Shown: piece after piece, positions 24,446 to 38,577 of the stretch
Position numbering within the stretch: the first letter of the stretch is position 1
How the letters are laid out: every line of letters begins with the position of its first letter
From: Bostrychus sinensis
Taxonomy: Eukaryota; Chordata; Actinopteri; Gobiiformes; Eleotridae
DNA: 64,000 nt
Direction of reading: 5' to 3'
Assembly (NCBI GenBank): GCA_020698575.1
Contig: CM036243.1
Location: 22,737,403 to 22,801,402, forward strand
Translations under genes and position numbers: made by a program
Notes under the pieces: generated by a model
What the model saw: only the letters and a program-made list of their open reading frames with translations
What the model was told of the DNA's origin: nothing
Database searches by the model: none

Positions 24446-25384
24446 ACAAGGCAAAGAAACTAGCTGTGGTAAGTAACAAGTGAAAACGCCATCTGTCAAG
24501 CGAGAGCGCATTTGCTTTGCCTCAGCACTTTCAGGGGAATGCCTTGAAGACAAAAAGGTCCTTGTTCTCAATCTCTCCGCAAATCCCATCTCTCATTCTT
24601 CCTCCTTCTTCCTTCATCCCCCTTGCTCTGCGCGCCTTGCCGCTCCGCCACCATCAGCAAAGTTGCACACATAAGCATTGGTCAGCGTTCAATTACCGTG
24701 AACACCAGGGAAGGATGGAGAAAGTACTTGACAGAGAAATGCACTTCAAGCACTGATTAAATACTGATACCAAGTATAAAAAGCTTAGCCCCTAGGTTGT
24801 GTGTGTCCATACACACATAAAGAACGGGAAATGAGGAAAATGTGTGTATGAAGAGAAGGAAAAAGGGGGGCTCATCTCCAATACTGATACAACTGTTTCA
24901 TCATTATGACCCTCTATTACAGTACTTGCCAACTTGCTTACTACATACTTTTGATACACTCCGCAGAGTGCTGACTCTAACTAAAGCTGCTGATATGGAG
25001 TCATTAGGGGGTGAAGTTTCTGTTTTTCTTGAGCCCTCAGAGCTTCGCTATTACTCTTCAGTGTTTAAGACTTACAATGCTCAGAGCTTGGTACCAGGCA
25101 GCAGATAATGGCCCATTTACCAAAGCTCAATCACAAGATATTTAGTCGCAACCCATTACATTTGTTCTTTTAATAGCACACATCTTTGAGTTCATGAACA
25201 ATCAGTTATTACTGTCATAGTTTGCATTTCCATCTGATTTTAGTTAAAAAATGCCATCAGGCTGTTGAGGTGAAAATAGACATCACTTATTTTAGCCTGG
25301 TTTGCATGTGCTTCTTGTAGTTTCTGTAATGATTTCTTGACTTTTGGTTTGGGACTCGAAACACTGACTGTACTGATGTCTTTC

Positions 25385-25441
25385 TTGGCAAGAGATCTGT
25401 AACGGAATGACTTCCTGGTTAAATAAAGGTTAAATAAATAC
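25385..25441 (+). repeat. LINE-like 3' tail fragment
   Basis: The segment ends CTTCCTGGTTAAATAAAGG followed by TTAAATAAATA, a tail seen at the 3' ends of many truncated fish retroposons. Confidence 0.5.
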
Positions 25442-25599
25442 TAGACAGAGATGCTGTCAGCAGGAGTGACTGTCGTATAGTAAAACTGTTTGGTTCATCA
25501 ATTTCATAAATTATTAAGAATAGACAGTAAACACAACGCAAGCCTTTTCTTATTTAAAGGCGAAGAAGGCGGCTGTGCACCGCCATAATATAAATATAT

Positions 25600-26420
25600 C
25601 CAATTTCATAGTATCCCCTCTCGTCCCACGCGCGTCTACACTACAGGACCAGGACTATTTATTGCTGTTTAAATCCCACAAACGGGTCCCGGTAGTTGCG
25701 CGAGCCGCGGTGGAGCCAGACCTTTGTCCGCCGCCGGTGCCATGTTGTTGCCATGGCTCCCTCATGCCTCCGCTCGCGCTGAGAAATAACGCCGCTGTGA
25801 TGAATCAGCATCTCTCTGCGGCGAGCCCGGCCGGTGTTTAGGTAGCCAGGCCGGGTTACAGACGTGCTCCCCTCCCGCCAGACCGACAACACGAGCCACA
25901 CGCCCATGCGCTCACTTTATCACAATATTTACAGAGATATGCGTAAAGCGAAGGCCATGTCGGAAGAGCAGCGTCTGACACAAAGCAAATGTCAAAACAG
26001 TCGCTCATCAGACACGGTGCCCTCTCAGCGACAGGCTACAGGCTATCCTAACGTAAATACACCGTTAACTAAGCTAACCAGGGGTGTACAGCCCAGATAA
26101 TCGCCTCACACTACACACACACACTACAGATGTTGTTTATTGTTGTATTCTCTGTTGTTTCCGTCATGTTATATAGGCTACGCATGTCATAGCCGCTAAT
26201 TAAGCGAGCAGCGAGTGAATGAAACACAGCCAAACGCACAGGAAAACAAACTAACTCAACATTAAAGGTACTGGCGCGTTTTCTTACCTGTCTGGAAGCA
26301 TAAACGAGTGATTTTGAGAAGCGACAACCGCGGCTCGCTGTTTGTGTGCGCCGCTGTCGCTTCAGCACCGCGCCGCGAGGACAGTCGATGAGCTAGCGGT
26401 AAGGTTATGTGTGGTTATCG
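25600..26420 (-). promoter_or_regulatory. CpG-rich promoter-like region, probably distal mafg promoter
   Basis: CpG dinucleotides are far denser here than in the surrounding AT-rich DNA. On the minus strand a strong donor, CCAGACAG/GTAAGAAA, ends a possible untranslated first exon at 26288. The next minus-strand acceptor I can pair it with is the mafg 5' border at 13686, which would make mafg about 18 kb long. The pairing is inferred. A second CpG-rich patch lies at about 26550-26860. Confidence 0.45.
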
Positions 26421-27419
26421 GGCTTTTCCCTACAGTAACCTCTGCTTTTACAAATTATACTCCTAAGTCACTAAAAAGCCTCATTAATGCATTTATACAA
26501 GGGGTTGGCTGCACAAAAAGCCAATTTTGACTGCTCTACTCTCCGCGCGGTTTCTCATTCCGACACATGGCTCCGCTTCAAGGCTTGACAGTTGCGCGCT
26601 ACGCTACGTACACCCCCTTTGTGTTATTATTAAATCATACTCAGCAAAACAGCTTCTACAATCAGCACTTTTTGAGAGCATTTCCAAAATATGCCTTTAA
26701 GCTGACTCACCAGAAGTCACTTACGGTGGACCCTCGGAGGTTGAGTTTGGCCAGCGCACACAGACACTTGGAGAAATGTTTTTTCCGCTCACGCCTCCTC
26801 GCAGGTCTCTACATATATCCACTCCTTCCTCGCTTGTTTTAGTCCGTGGTCAGAGGCGCCAGACGTCAAATGATGTTTGGATCACATGGTTTCATTCATG
26901 GAGCACCTACGCAAGCCGCATTTAAAGAGACACGAGACAGTGGCTACTACTTTGTGATGGACAACAGTCAGTGGAAAGTGTGACAAGTAGTCCCACCTCC
27001 TGCACACTTCTAAACTTAGAACGTGCATTTGCAAAACTGATTGGCTAACGCTATTTAGAGAGGGACTGAAAAACTCAAACATGAAGGGCAGCTGCTCATT
27101 CCTCCAGAGCTACAGGCTTTGAGGCAGAAGTCACAAGGGCTACCATCTTATTATTGTGAAAAGTAGGCCTACTGTGTTAGCATTTTATTCGATTTTGTAG
27201 GATCATGTACAGTATTTATAGCCTCAGACATCACATTTCTATTTCCTCTAAATGCACATGATTGACATAAGAATTTATACAACGCATCAGTCACTGTCAG
27301 TCAGCTAAATAGTCCTAAATAGTAACCTACAGTTATAATTTAACAGAGCTTTAATGGGATTTAACAAAGTGGATTTTGATCTGATTTTGTTAGCCTAACT
27401 GTCACTGATAATGGTGCAC

Positions 27420-27860
27420 AGGAGGAAAAGGACCCAAAATGCAAGATTGCAAATGAAAAGACTTTGACAAATAAAGAAAACCAAAGGTCCAAAAAACTCC
27501 CAATGCTTGTCCAAAAAGTCCAAAAAGCCAAAAACAGAGGAATGACAAAATGTAAAAATCCAAAACTAAAAAAGCACAACAGATGAAAAATACAAACTCA
27601 CATTAACACAGGAGACACATGAGACAAAGGAGACACAGGGGACACAGGGGACACAGGGGACACAGGTGAGACACAACAATGAAACCACAAGAAAACAGGG
27701 AGAACACAGGGTTTAAATACACACAGGGACGAGGCACAGGTGAAACACATTAGGTGCGGGGCAGGCAACAGAAAAGCACAAGGACTAACTAAACATCAAA
27801 ATAAAACACAAGGGAAACAAGACATGGACACAGAACAAGACATAGACAGGATAATGGATC
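27420..27860. repeat. Dispersed repeat with 9-bp minisatellite
   Basis: This A- and C-rich segment of ACAGG-like words contains a tandem array near 27610-27675 of the 9-mer GACACAGGG, with about four perfect and several imperfect units. It is probably part of a dispersed element; no ends were found. Confidence 0.6.
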
Positions 27861-30800
27861 ATGACACTAACATTCTTATTGCCATGTAACAAACCTTATA
27901 AACATACACAAATGTATCACTATAAAAGTTTAAAAGACTCTTTTTATCTCAATGCCCTTCTTCTCCTCCTTAGCTCCTGGGGAATGTTGTGTCTGCAGCA
28001 GCTGATCCTGTGTCAACTCTAAAGCCATCTGGATGAATAGATGATTGCCAGTTGTAAGGGTATGTTTGTAAAGTTAATTCAAAATGCTCTTGCAAAGTAT
28101 GACTTTTTGTGCTGTTCTAAAGGCTTCCACACCATACTCACCCACAAAAGCTAAACTTGACTGGAGAATATGCTTTCACATTAGTAACATGGAAGTCCCA
28201 CATGTCCTTGTATTAAAGTATGCTTCCAAAATTAGCAAGTGATAAACAAAGCTGAACAGTAAACAATAATTATACATACCTATAATACACCACCCGATCT
28301 TATTTACTGTGTAATTTACAAACAATGCTGATCATTAGGAACAATTTGCAGCCATTTATCAATATTCCATTTCCTTCTCTGAGATTCTAATGACTTCCCA
28401 TACAAGAGAGCACTCAGCCAGTATTAGCCACCCATTTCCACATAATTGACAATCATTTGTATAAAAAATGCTGGTATTATAGAGTCAGATTGCATTTGAT
28501 TTATCCATAGGTCTAATATTTGCAGAGGTGGTTATCGAGAAACCAAAAGTTTTTGTCTTTCAAGGATTAGGACTAGACTTGGAAAGTTTATAATACAGAA
28601 TTACTTCTACCTTCTTCATGGTCTTACAGTGAGGCTAAAAAGATCACCAAGAAAGATCATCAAAAATATAAGATAAATAGGAAAATTACTGAAACACTGA
28701 AAATACTTTAAAAAAAATTATTAGCAGCAATTTTTAGTTTGTTTCCATTTCTATAAAGGTCATGTTCTGCTCAAAAGAATAATTGAAAACACATGATACA
28801 AGGTCATAATAAGAAAAGAAGCAAAAAAGTGTTCAACGAAAAAAAGGAATGCTAACTTTTAGGTAAAACATAAATGTTTATTTTGTGAGTAAACATAACA
28901 TTTTTTATGTTTGATAGTAATTATGGATCAAAGTAGTACACATTAGGAGTAGGGACAGAAAAAGAAATCCCTTTCACCTGTTCAGTGATCTTGGCTGCTG
29001 GCTCTCCTCCTGGCCTTGCCACCACATGCAAACAACCATGTTACTGCAAAGGTCAGTGATTACATTGATTGAGTGGAGATGACAGGGGGCATCTGCTCTA
29101 CCTGTGGACAGCAACACGCATTGCACCGTCTCAACTCTCTCTTTGACACGAACAAAACTTTTCTCTCAGGATTATCTGCCACTGAACTGCCACCTTAAAC
29201 CTGCGGCTGGTGTCAACATGATTGACACAGAGCACATCCCTTACACCTTGGCTGGAAGAGAGGCGCACAAAGCCGCCCGACCGACTAAAGGTAACACAAG
29301 TCGAATAATGAGAGGCAAATGGAAGTCTCTCCAGGAATGGCTAATCTTAACGGCCAGTGCGGGAGCAAGCGGAGAATAACCTTTTGGAATAAAAGAGGGA
29401 TTACCACGACACTTCAGCAGCCGAGGAAAAACCATTGCACGCACAAATAAACAGCTTGAGCGCACTTAGAGCATGAAGCTGCAATTTAATCAAGAAACAC
29501 TGGTGTGTGTATTGGTTTAAGGAAAATAAACTAATCCTACAACGTCCATAAATTGTTCAATTATAATGAGGACATGGCTCTTCACAAACCGTCACTTTTC
29601 TTCCATCATTTTTAGTCCACCATTATGCACCTGTGCACTGCTTGAATAGACCCACGGGTCTATCTCCTTCTAACACAAAGTGGCATCTGCTAATCCAAAA
29701 TGTAGCAGCTTGAAGCGGCGGCACTGGCTGTAATATCTAAAAAGTACTTCACAACTCTAAAGTTAAACTCATGGTTTCTGTAGCTACTGAAATCTCATAA
29801 CACCAAAACTCAGCAGCACTTCCGTCCCACACTATCACACTAATTCAAAACTCAGTGACACTTTGTAAGCTAACAGCACCCTCAAGTTTCCAAACTGTGC
29901 ACCTAAGGATAAAATGAAAGAGCAGACTTCCTCAGTGGTCCATGATCCCACTGACTGGTCATATGTCCCAAAACTTTTATATGTGAACCATTGCCTGACT
30001 GAGCAGCCAAACAGAGGCTATGCAACAGGAAAACAAATTAACCTTTAATTATTAGAATTGATTAGCCTAAATTTTAGAGAATCAGACTGGTGTCAGATGT
30101 AAATTATAACATTCTGCGATAGCTGGAACGATAAATAAAAATGTAAAAGTATGGACAAAACAGTCAGATGGTACCAATAATATTTAATGTCACTCCAAGC
30201 TGTTCTTCAGGGCCATGTTACGCTTGTATTACAAGTTCAAAATGAGTCACAATAATGAAAGGACGCCATCTGCAGGCCAGGGTAGAGATAGACCCATATC
30301 AGCAATAGAAAAAGTAATACTGTTGAGCGATGCAAATGTTTTTTATACTATTCTTTAATATTTTTAATAGGCACACCAACCCGGCTGCCGCTGTGCCAAG
30401 AAGAGAAAAAAAAAAACAGCAACACATTTTAAAGTCGGTAAAATTACAAATGAAAGACGAAGTTAGGACGGATTGCCAGCTAATATGCATCTGCCAGTTC
30501 TGTTTCTGCATAGAGGAAATAAGCATAGCACTAGGTAAAAGCTTGCAAAGAAAATTTGCAGTTGAAGATTGATATATGCATGTAACAGACAAACCAAGAG
30601 AGTAGGCTTGTCTATGATATACTGTACATCTATACATATTACAAAGATGATTACAGATCTGAGTGCAAAGGCATCATGTTCTTAACTTGCCAGGAAGCGC
30701 AACACACTACTGTACCCATAATATTTGTTCAGTTGTCGTGGTTCAGTCTTTGTTTTAACAACATAATTATCTCAATACAAACAAAAATAAATTACAATGC

Positions 30801-31256
30801 ACAAAAACATGTGTTTCGGCTTCATAATTGATAATGGACAACACTGAAGACACAAACAGCTTGATGGTCTCCCAGCAGCCATCTGGTGTGGTGTGATCAA
30901 GATCCGACAATGGCCGACATGGTAATTACAGTTTAACAGTGCTTGATAATCTGAGCCCATATCCAGACTGACTACAGCTTGTAAATGCACTTCTCATCTT
31001 CAGCGGGCATGCGTTTTCCATAATCTCAGTTGAAACATAAGGCTATAACAGTTAACAATCCAACCAGAATGCACAAGGGTTTGTGCGAAATGATGTGGCA
31101 GCACCAACTGATGCCATTTCACTTTTACATGAATAAATAATTTATGAAAATTATTTGGATGTTTTCGGTCCTGAGTGCATTTTTCAAAAAGAATGTTTCA
31201 ACATCTGAATAAGGCATAGATATGGGACAGATATTTGTGTGTCTGCTTGTTTGGGT

Positions 31257-33817
31257 TCAGTTCTTTTTCTTGATGCTAGGTCCACGATTGTTGAATAAGC
31301 TGAGCCCTGATCTGCCTTTGCCATTGGCCACTCCGCTGACAGTGACTCCAGGCTGTTGGAGCACCTTGTCCAGTGTGGTTTTCTTAATGGCTGCTGGAGA
31401 AATGCGTTCTTGATCTGCAAGAAACTGTAGTTCCCTGAATAAGGAAAACGGGTTTAGTTTTAATACACATTAAAGGGTCTACAAACTAAATTAGAGTCAG
31501 AAATTTGTTATGCACTCCAATCTGTTGCTCTTACAGAACAGCAGACAAAAATATGAGAATGTAGATTTTTGTGTGGGTCTCACCTTGTTCTGATGCATGA
31601 AGCCTCCACTGCGTTAATCAAAAGGCTGCGGAAGCCACCACTCTCCATGACGTGCAGGGCGTGGATGGTGGCTCCTCCTGGGGAGCACACATTATCCTTC
31701 AGCTGGCCTGGGTGCTGCTCAGAGTCCAGGAGCATTTTGGCTGCTCCCTGAACATAAAGTGAGAAAACAACAATGTAGAAAGGGATGGGGATTTACAGCA
31801 GGATGTACTTGTTATTAAAAATGATTCCCATTTTCGATGTCCTAGAAGTTATATTTAAGTATTGCGTGTAACCCAAAATAAACAAAACCAAACAAACACA
31901 AAATACGTCAACAAGTGTAAAATCTGCACTATCCTACATAAGGCTACATAAGGTAAGGTATAAGGTATACTTTATTGATCCCCGTAGGGGAAATTCATTC
32001 TCTGCATTTGACCCATCCCTCAATGCCGCTGGGGCAACCTGTCAGGAGCAGTGGGCTGCTGCTGCGGTGCAGCGCCCGGGAACCCTTCTCCAGATCTTGA
32101 GCCAGGATCCTGGTCAGGAGCATCTGGCTGGAGGTTTTTGCCTATTGTGCATGTTTTGAGGTTGATGGGGAAACCGGAGCACCCGGAGGAAACCCACCCA
32201 GACACGGGGAGAACATGCAAACTCCACACAGAAAGGCCCCACACGGTCCGGGAATCGAACCCAGGACCTTCTTGCTGTGAGGCAGGAGTGCTAGCCACTA
32301 TGCCACCGTGCCGACATTATGCACTAGCAACAACTATTAACAGCGTTAATTCTTTTTCAACATTTTTTTACTACTTAGGCAAACTATATTTTAACTGACA
32401 GCCAAACCATGTACTTGGGTTTGAATATACATTCAAAAAAACATCACAGCTCACCAGTAAGGCCTGGGCTCCAAGTCTGACAGCCAATCGTCTGGGCAGA
32501 CCCATTTTGACACCACCATCTGCTAGAGCATCCAGCGCAGTGAACGCCTGTTTGAGAAAATGCAACATTAAACTTAAATGCACTATATACAACATAGCTC
32601 AAAACTGGTCCAGGCTTTTATTACAAGTAAACAGAAAATCCATTTGGTGAACCAATACCAGAAAAAAAGTTCCTGTTGTGTGCAGTCAAACTTAAATTTA
32701 AAATGAAAATGAAATTTCAAATTAAATTTCCCTCTGTAACTTACATAAGCAGGTCCACTTCCACTTAGTCCAGTCACAGCATCGATGAGGTCCTCCTCCA
32801 CCTCAGTGCAGAAGCCAACGCTCGCCATAAGCTGCTCCAGTAGCTTGCCATCCTCCACCTAATGTTGTGAACATGCCGATTAAAAATGTTATGATGTTAT
32901 TACATCAATCTACAAAATAATAATACTTCAAATATTTTATATGTAAAATGACTCTACTCTTATCTCAACTATCAGTATTTACCTCTGCATGTGTCCCAGT
33001 GGCATACACTGTAGCTCCCTCTCTTACCACCACTGGGGTATTAGTCATACACCTCATGACTTTAGGGCATGGACGGTATTGAAGCAATTTCTGTTAAAAA
33101 AGAAAAAAGGTATAGAGAATGCCAATGCTCTCCAGAAAGCCCAAGTTTTATGAGCAGTGCAAGTGCTTCATTTGTTGTTACGTTTAGCATAGTTTGGTGC
33201 ATTTTTAAATTGTACATAAAGTGCCATGAGTGGGCTGCCATAGTAGGAATCAGCTGACCTTCTCTATGGAGCTGATGGTGACACCTGCAGCACAGGAGAC
33301 TATGAGATGACGGTCTTCAATGTCTGGCCCAATCTCATCCAGAACAAAAGGAATAATGTGAGGCTTCACGGCCAGAAACAGCACGTCACTCTTATTGACT
33401 GTCTCTTTGTTACTAGTCGTCAGGTTCACACCCATTTTCTGGATTAAAGTACAAGTCCAGGATATAATTAAATCAGACATTAAAAACAAAACAAAAAACA
33501 AAACATACTTTTTCCCCCCACACCATAAGGAGATTTTTCTTCTCACCCGGAGTCCTGTCACAGTGGGAAGGTCTGTGTCTGGGGAGCTAGCTGTAATCCT
33601 CTGAGAAGCAATCACACCTTTGGAAGCAGATAACAACATTAATGTCTATGAGGAGTCTGGAATAAGCGTAAGATAAATAACTTGTATGACATGACATTGC
33701 TGAATTTCTAACCACCAGTGTAAGGGCTGTAGGAGAACAACCAGTCTCACCTGCAGCAGTGAAACCCTTCACAAGTGCGTGAGCCAACTGGCCCGCTCCA
33801 ATGAATCCAACACTCAT
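31257..33817 (-). CDS. pycr1: Pyrroline-5-carboxylate reductase, mitochondrial (eight coding exons)
   Basis: PYCR1 reduces pyrroline-5-carboxylate to proline with NAD(P)H in mitochondria, the last step of proline synthesis. Coding exons: 33751-33817, 33547-33617, 33259-33438, 32983-33090, 32745-32858, 32455-32547, 31584-31747, 31257-31434. All phases agree, giving 324 residues against 319 in human. The N-terminus MSVGFIGAGQLAHALVKGF carries the Rossmann GxGxxA motif. LAVKPHIIPFVLDEIG and SCAAGVTISSIEK follow, then EEDLIDAVTGLSGSGPAY and the family signature region DALADGGVKMGLPRRLA, CSPGGATIHALHVMESGGFR and EASCIRTRELQ. The C-terminal tail (LFNNRGPSIKKKN) differs from mammalian PYCR1 and PYCR2, as this tail usually does. 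A 5' UTR exon ends at 34396. Synteny with mafg and myadml2 supports PYCR1 over PYCR2. Confidence 0.96.
31955..32315 (+). repeat. Interspersed repeat inside a pycr1 intron
   Basis: It starts near ACTTTATTGATCCCC, includes CGGAGCACCCGGAGGAAACC and GGGGAGAACATGCAAACTCC, and ends in a stretch containing GAATCGAACCCAGGACC. This is a very common fish repeat type. Related but decayed copies lie at 47625-47740 and, in the other orientation, near 43050-43090. The family is unassigned. Confidence 0.75.
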
Positions 33818-34395
33818 CTTGTCGAATGATGTGGCTGCTCCGTCCTGAAATAACACACCAGTCAGGAATACATAGAGCCGTACTTTTCAGGGGATCTTCA
33901 GCACAAAACCTATATTTCATAGTGTTCTAAGTAGTACCAGAGAAAAAGTATTCAATCTCAATTTCTCAAAAGCCAAAGTATAGGCCAGCAGAGTCAATAA
34001 GAGTATTTTTAGATCACATTTACGGATAGTGATATAGTCAGCTGTGTCCACAAGCAAGTCGAGACAATGACTTAGAATGGACATGTTATTATTTATACAA
34101 TATGCTTTATATGCTTCTGTAATGGCTTAGTGAAAATCTGTGGTTGAATAATAAGCATTATTTTTTAGATTTCAGAAGTGCCACAAACAAAATGCAATAT
34201 ATTGTTCACAATTTTTGTTGTTTTAATTTTATGTTATTTTTTAAGCCACTAATAATAATTTACTCACTACAGCTAACGTGTTGAGTATATAGGGTAGCAT
34301 CCCTTTGGCTAACACCGTTTTTCTTTTGAGTGAATGCTAGCTAGTTTACAAATCCGTGACAAACACGACGATTTATTCAATACAGAGGTCTTTAC

Positions 34396-34640
34396 CTGGC
34401 CTCAGTTGTTTCGGCTAAAGCTCTGGCGTCGTTGATGTTGAGTGATTGTTACCCCGGGCCTCGGGAAATCACAAAAAAACCTCACTTTTTGTGTCAACGT
34501 GGCTTCCTTCCTCCAGCTTACACCATGCGTCCCAAGAAGCTATCAGACAGCCAAGCTACCCAATGAGCGCTCAGACCAACTGATATTGGGCGGGTCTTTT
34601 TAGAACAGCCACGCCCAGTTGCATCAGTCTACCGGGTTTA
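34396..34640 (-). promoter_or_regulatory. pycr1 5' UTR exon and promoter
   Basis: A minus-strand donor, GAGGCCAG/GTAAAG, ends a probable untranslated exon at 34396, running to roughly 34540. Just upstream are a minus-strand CCAAT (34585-34589) next to a GC box (GGGCGGG) and a plus-strand CCAAT at 34560-34564. CpG density is raised. The transcription start is not determined. Confidence 0.6.
34618..34626 (-). promoter_or_regulatory. CARE / ATF4-C/EBP composite site (TGATGCAAC)
   Basis: On the minus strand the 9-mer is TGATGCAAC, an exact C/EBP-ATF response element core. It lies about 80 bp upstream of the predicted pycr1 first exon. PYCR1 is an established ATF4 target in mammals, which makes the match functionally plausible. 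Confidence 0.5.
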
Positions 34641-37600
34641 AGCGCGATAAGGCTGCTGGGAAAAATGTAGGTCAAATTCATGAACCGCAAACTTGTAAAG
34701 TGGGTTATGTTGATACTTAGCAAAGGCAGTATAGACTTACAAAGAGCTCTAGATAAAGTCAGAGGTGTCTTTTTGACTGACAGGCGAGTCTACAATTAGG
34801 CCTCAGTGTTTCCCAAATGGGGGGCCTGGGCCAAAAATGGACAGCATTAAGTCTGCAAATAGTAAGTAATTTAATAAAACGTTGAGCTTATATGACTCCT
34901 AAATATTGCTCAAACAGACTTCAATGAAGTACCACAAAGGTCGTGGAAGATGTCTGAAAAAATTACATTGGTTCTGTAAAAAGGTAGAACAGTAGATTGT
35001 GTCATAAAAATGACAAAAGAAAATACACAGTGAAGGGGCGGTGAACCCTGTTAATTGACTGCAGATGTCCCTATCTAGTAGATGACAATAGTCCATTTTA
35101 GTGTTTTTATGAAGGTGGTTCTCATCCTGGTAATAGCAGCACATCATATGATTTAGTGATTATTGTGATTTGGGTTGAGATAATTGTCATGGGTTTTTAT
35201 TAAATTTCAGTGTGTCAGTATGCAAATGTAAAGTGATTCTGATACTGTTTCTTCTTATCATGTCGGCTCCACAATTCCCAGACACACAGGCTACTTAGCC
35301 TAACTGTGTATTGTATATGTGCACATACATACTGCATCATGCAGTTCCATGAAACAAAGGCTACAAAATAAGAACACAAATTATAGTACATTTAAGGCTA
35401 ATTCTCTGCTCTTTATTATATTGGACTAGGGATGCACATTCAGTTAATTTTCTTAACAAAAGGTTATAGATTAACTGCTAACCACCGACTTGATATCACT
35501 TATCATTACGTTTTATGAAAAACAGTGCTTCATTAAATTAAAAGTCATAAACCATAATAAAAAAGTAATAATAAGACAAGTTATAGGCTTGTATATTTTA
35601 GGAAACAGTTACTTAATTTTATGTTTAATTTGCCCTAACTTTGCAAAGGTAATGTACTTTTACTCTACTGTACAGTATAAAGATTATTTATTAATATGTC
35701 CTTAAATAGATTATGTTATAATGCCAATTAATCAATTAACCACGAACACCACTGCATTGGATTGATGGTAATAAGTGCCTTTTAACCATAGCAATTATGC
35801 TTGTACTACTATTATTACAATATCATTGCCAAACAAACACAGATTTTCTTGGAATCTAAGTAAATATGACTCACCTCGGAGTTGACCAAAAGTGGTGTGA
35901 GATATTTTTGACCGAGCAGAATTTGAATGAAGGATTGTTATTCAAACAGGAGACTGGAGGCCAGTGCTTTTTGCCTCCCCTTAGATTTGACAGAATCTCA
36001 AATAAAGCACAGTTGGATGGTGTAGTACACTAATGAGCAGTGGCATTTGAATATAGTTTTGGTTTTATCTCTCATGGTACTTCACTAATGCATATTCTCT
36101 GGATTAGCTACGAAATTGGAAGGTTACTGTCAGTTTGATACAGATTTTAATAGGACTGAGCCCGCTGTCTGTCAGCCGTGCCATACTAAATTTACACCAC
36201 TCTCCAAGAAGAGGCTCTGTATGTCTTCACACTTATTTTCTCACTGTGCTGCTGGACAGGAATGCAGACTGAGGGATTGTGTATGCTCCTGTCTATATTT
36301 AAAGTCTGGGGTTGAGCTCAAAGGCACCAACTGCTAAAGCCTTTCCTCTTCATTGGTATGGACGTTTAGTGATATAACAGCATCACTTTGGTCTTAACAG
36401 GTGCACAGTCTCATCACATAGGCCTTTAACCAGTGTATTAAGTGAGTGTTGAAACAGTTTTAGCTGTGAAATTCATATCATCATAGAATTAGAGAAATTC
36501 ATTCATCAGTCATTTTATGGATGAAATGAAAATGGAAAAAGATTTTTAAAAAATGGGTCAGAATGACACTCAGATAACAGGAGGGTTGACTTAACTGAGA
36601 AAAGAATGTTTATTCATATAATGTTAATTTTATAGGCTCAAAACAATGTTGATAAACACTGACTGTTGTCCTTTAAGACAGCAAACAACAGAATTGTGCA
36701 ACAACATCAATACTGGTAAAATATAAACAGCTAATGCTTAGCCGCTTGTAAACCTGTAAAGTTTAGGTTTAATGAGGCCCTGTGCCTGATTAAATAAATA
36801 CATTTATTTCTACCATGTACCGCTGCTTATTCCAGCTTCTTTGGGCATGAGGCGGGGTTCACCCAGTTGCATGTTAATGGCTGTGATTACCAGATGCAGA
36901 ACAACAACACAGATGTTAATTTCCACATTTATTAAGTATGGGGAGTTTATTATTGACAGCTTAGTAAATATCAAATTAAAATATCTTTATCAATATAATT
37001 TTTTCTGTGTCAAAATCAAATTGCACAGTATACTTCTGCTTAGTGCCCATCTACAGTGCCATCCCCAGATTGTATGCCCTGTACCTCTGCCTCTTGTTCT
37101 TCCACACTTTGACAAACAGTACACACCCAAGTCAATTTAGCCCTGCTCTCCTCTGTTCTACCTATCACTCAGCCTCTGCATGTGTGCTGAGGCGTGACAA
37201 CACTCATTCGCTCCGTCTTCTTTGACAAAACCTCAAGAGATTTATTAAAAATACCCAGGCGCACAAGTCTTTTTGTCACATAGCAAAAAAGTGGATTGAG
37301 GCGAAGCGTACACAACAATTTGTTGCTTGCAGTGATTGGTGCCTAGAGCTGGGGAAACAGGGAAGTGGGATTGAGAAAACCAAAAAGAGACAGAGGTGTA
37401 GCTTTGTTGAGAAGAGATGCATATTTAATATCAAAGACAGACAGAAAATCTTTCCCAGGTGCTCGTTTTGGTCTCCGACAGCAAGAGGGAGTTGACAAAA
37501 GCTGAGAACAAAAGTAATGCCAAGAAGCACTGTTAAAAATATCAAGTTTAATGTCACCAAAATCTAATAAAGGATTTTCCCTAGTGCAACACAAAATCGA

Positions 37601-38577
37601 AATATGAACAACTCTACGACTGAGAGCCCCAAGACAAATATGTAGAAGATTGAGACCTTATTTTTGATGTAAAGCATGCTGACAGACTCAATAAAGCCTT
37701 TTCTTTATTATACAGTGAGGGGAAAAGTTGAACAGGAGCCACGGAGGGATATCAAAAGATTAAATACAACTGCTGTCCAAGTCTTTACTTTGACCTTTAA
37801 AATGCATCAATACGTATATGTTTTGAATTATTAAACATTAATTACATTTAGCATATGGTTAAAAAAAGAAGCTGTGTATTGGCAAGACCCTGGCAATTTG
37901 ATATAAGTGTCACAATAAGATATGCTCTTTATGGATATACAGTATCACAATACTGTAACAAAGACAATATATTGGATTTTTATGGAAAAAAATATAAATA
38001 ACACCACTATATAATCAAACCTTTATGAAATACATTTTATTTAATAAATAGAACAGTGAGTACTGTATTTCACAAACTTCTGCCTTTTTCCCAAAAGTAA
38101 GAAAATAAAAGTAGTTGCAGCATTTTCTTTTTGTAGATTAAAAAAATATTGTCAACATATAACATTGATACAGAAATTTTTGACATTAATACTGTATTGC
38201 CCAGTGCAGGATAGGTCACACATCATCCAGTGACAGTATCAGTAAATGGACTGTTCTGAATATTATCATTGTTTATAATTGTAAATAACTGGTATCCCTT
38301 ACCTTTTTACATTTTTAGACAAATCTGTAACCTGATCTTAATAAAGTGAAGGCTTTTAGCTCTCAAAACTACACCTAAACCAGCATGTGTTTTTCCAAAT
38401 GTTATGTAAAGATACATTTTTTCCAGTCTTGCAGAAAATGAAATGAAATTTGTTTCAGAATTCCACTAGCAAAAGTTAATTTTGACACCTATTACACTGT
38501 AGTTGTTGTGTCCTCTTTCAAAAATATGCATTGTCTTAGTATGACTTTTGGTGTGATGTCTCCGTGCTCTGTGCACA

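Larger units (their letters stand above)
13690..31256. other. Long interval without supported coding exons (mafg 5' side and mafg-pycr1 intergenic)
   Basis: Apart from the repeats and regulatory candidates listed separately, I see no coding exon here. The open frames present are short, low-complexity, or lack splice and family support. The left part to about 26.3 kb is probably mafg intron; the rest is intergenic or pycr1 3' UTR. Confidence 0.55.

Noticed and set aside
25575..25841. 88-codon plus-strand open frame in CpG-rich DNA
   Set aside because: CpG-rich promoter DNA has few stop codons; no homology or splice context supports it.
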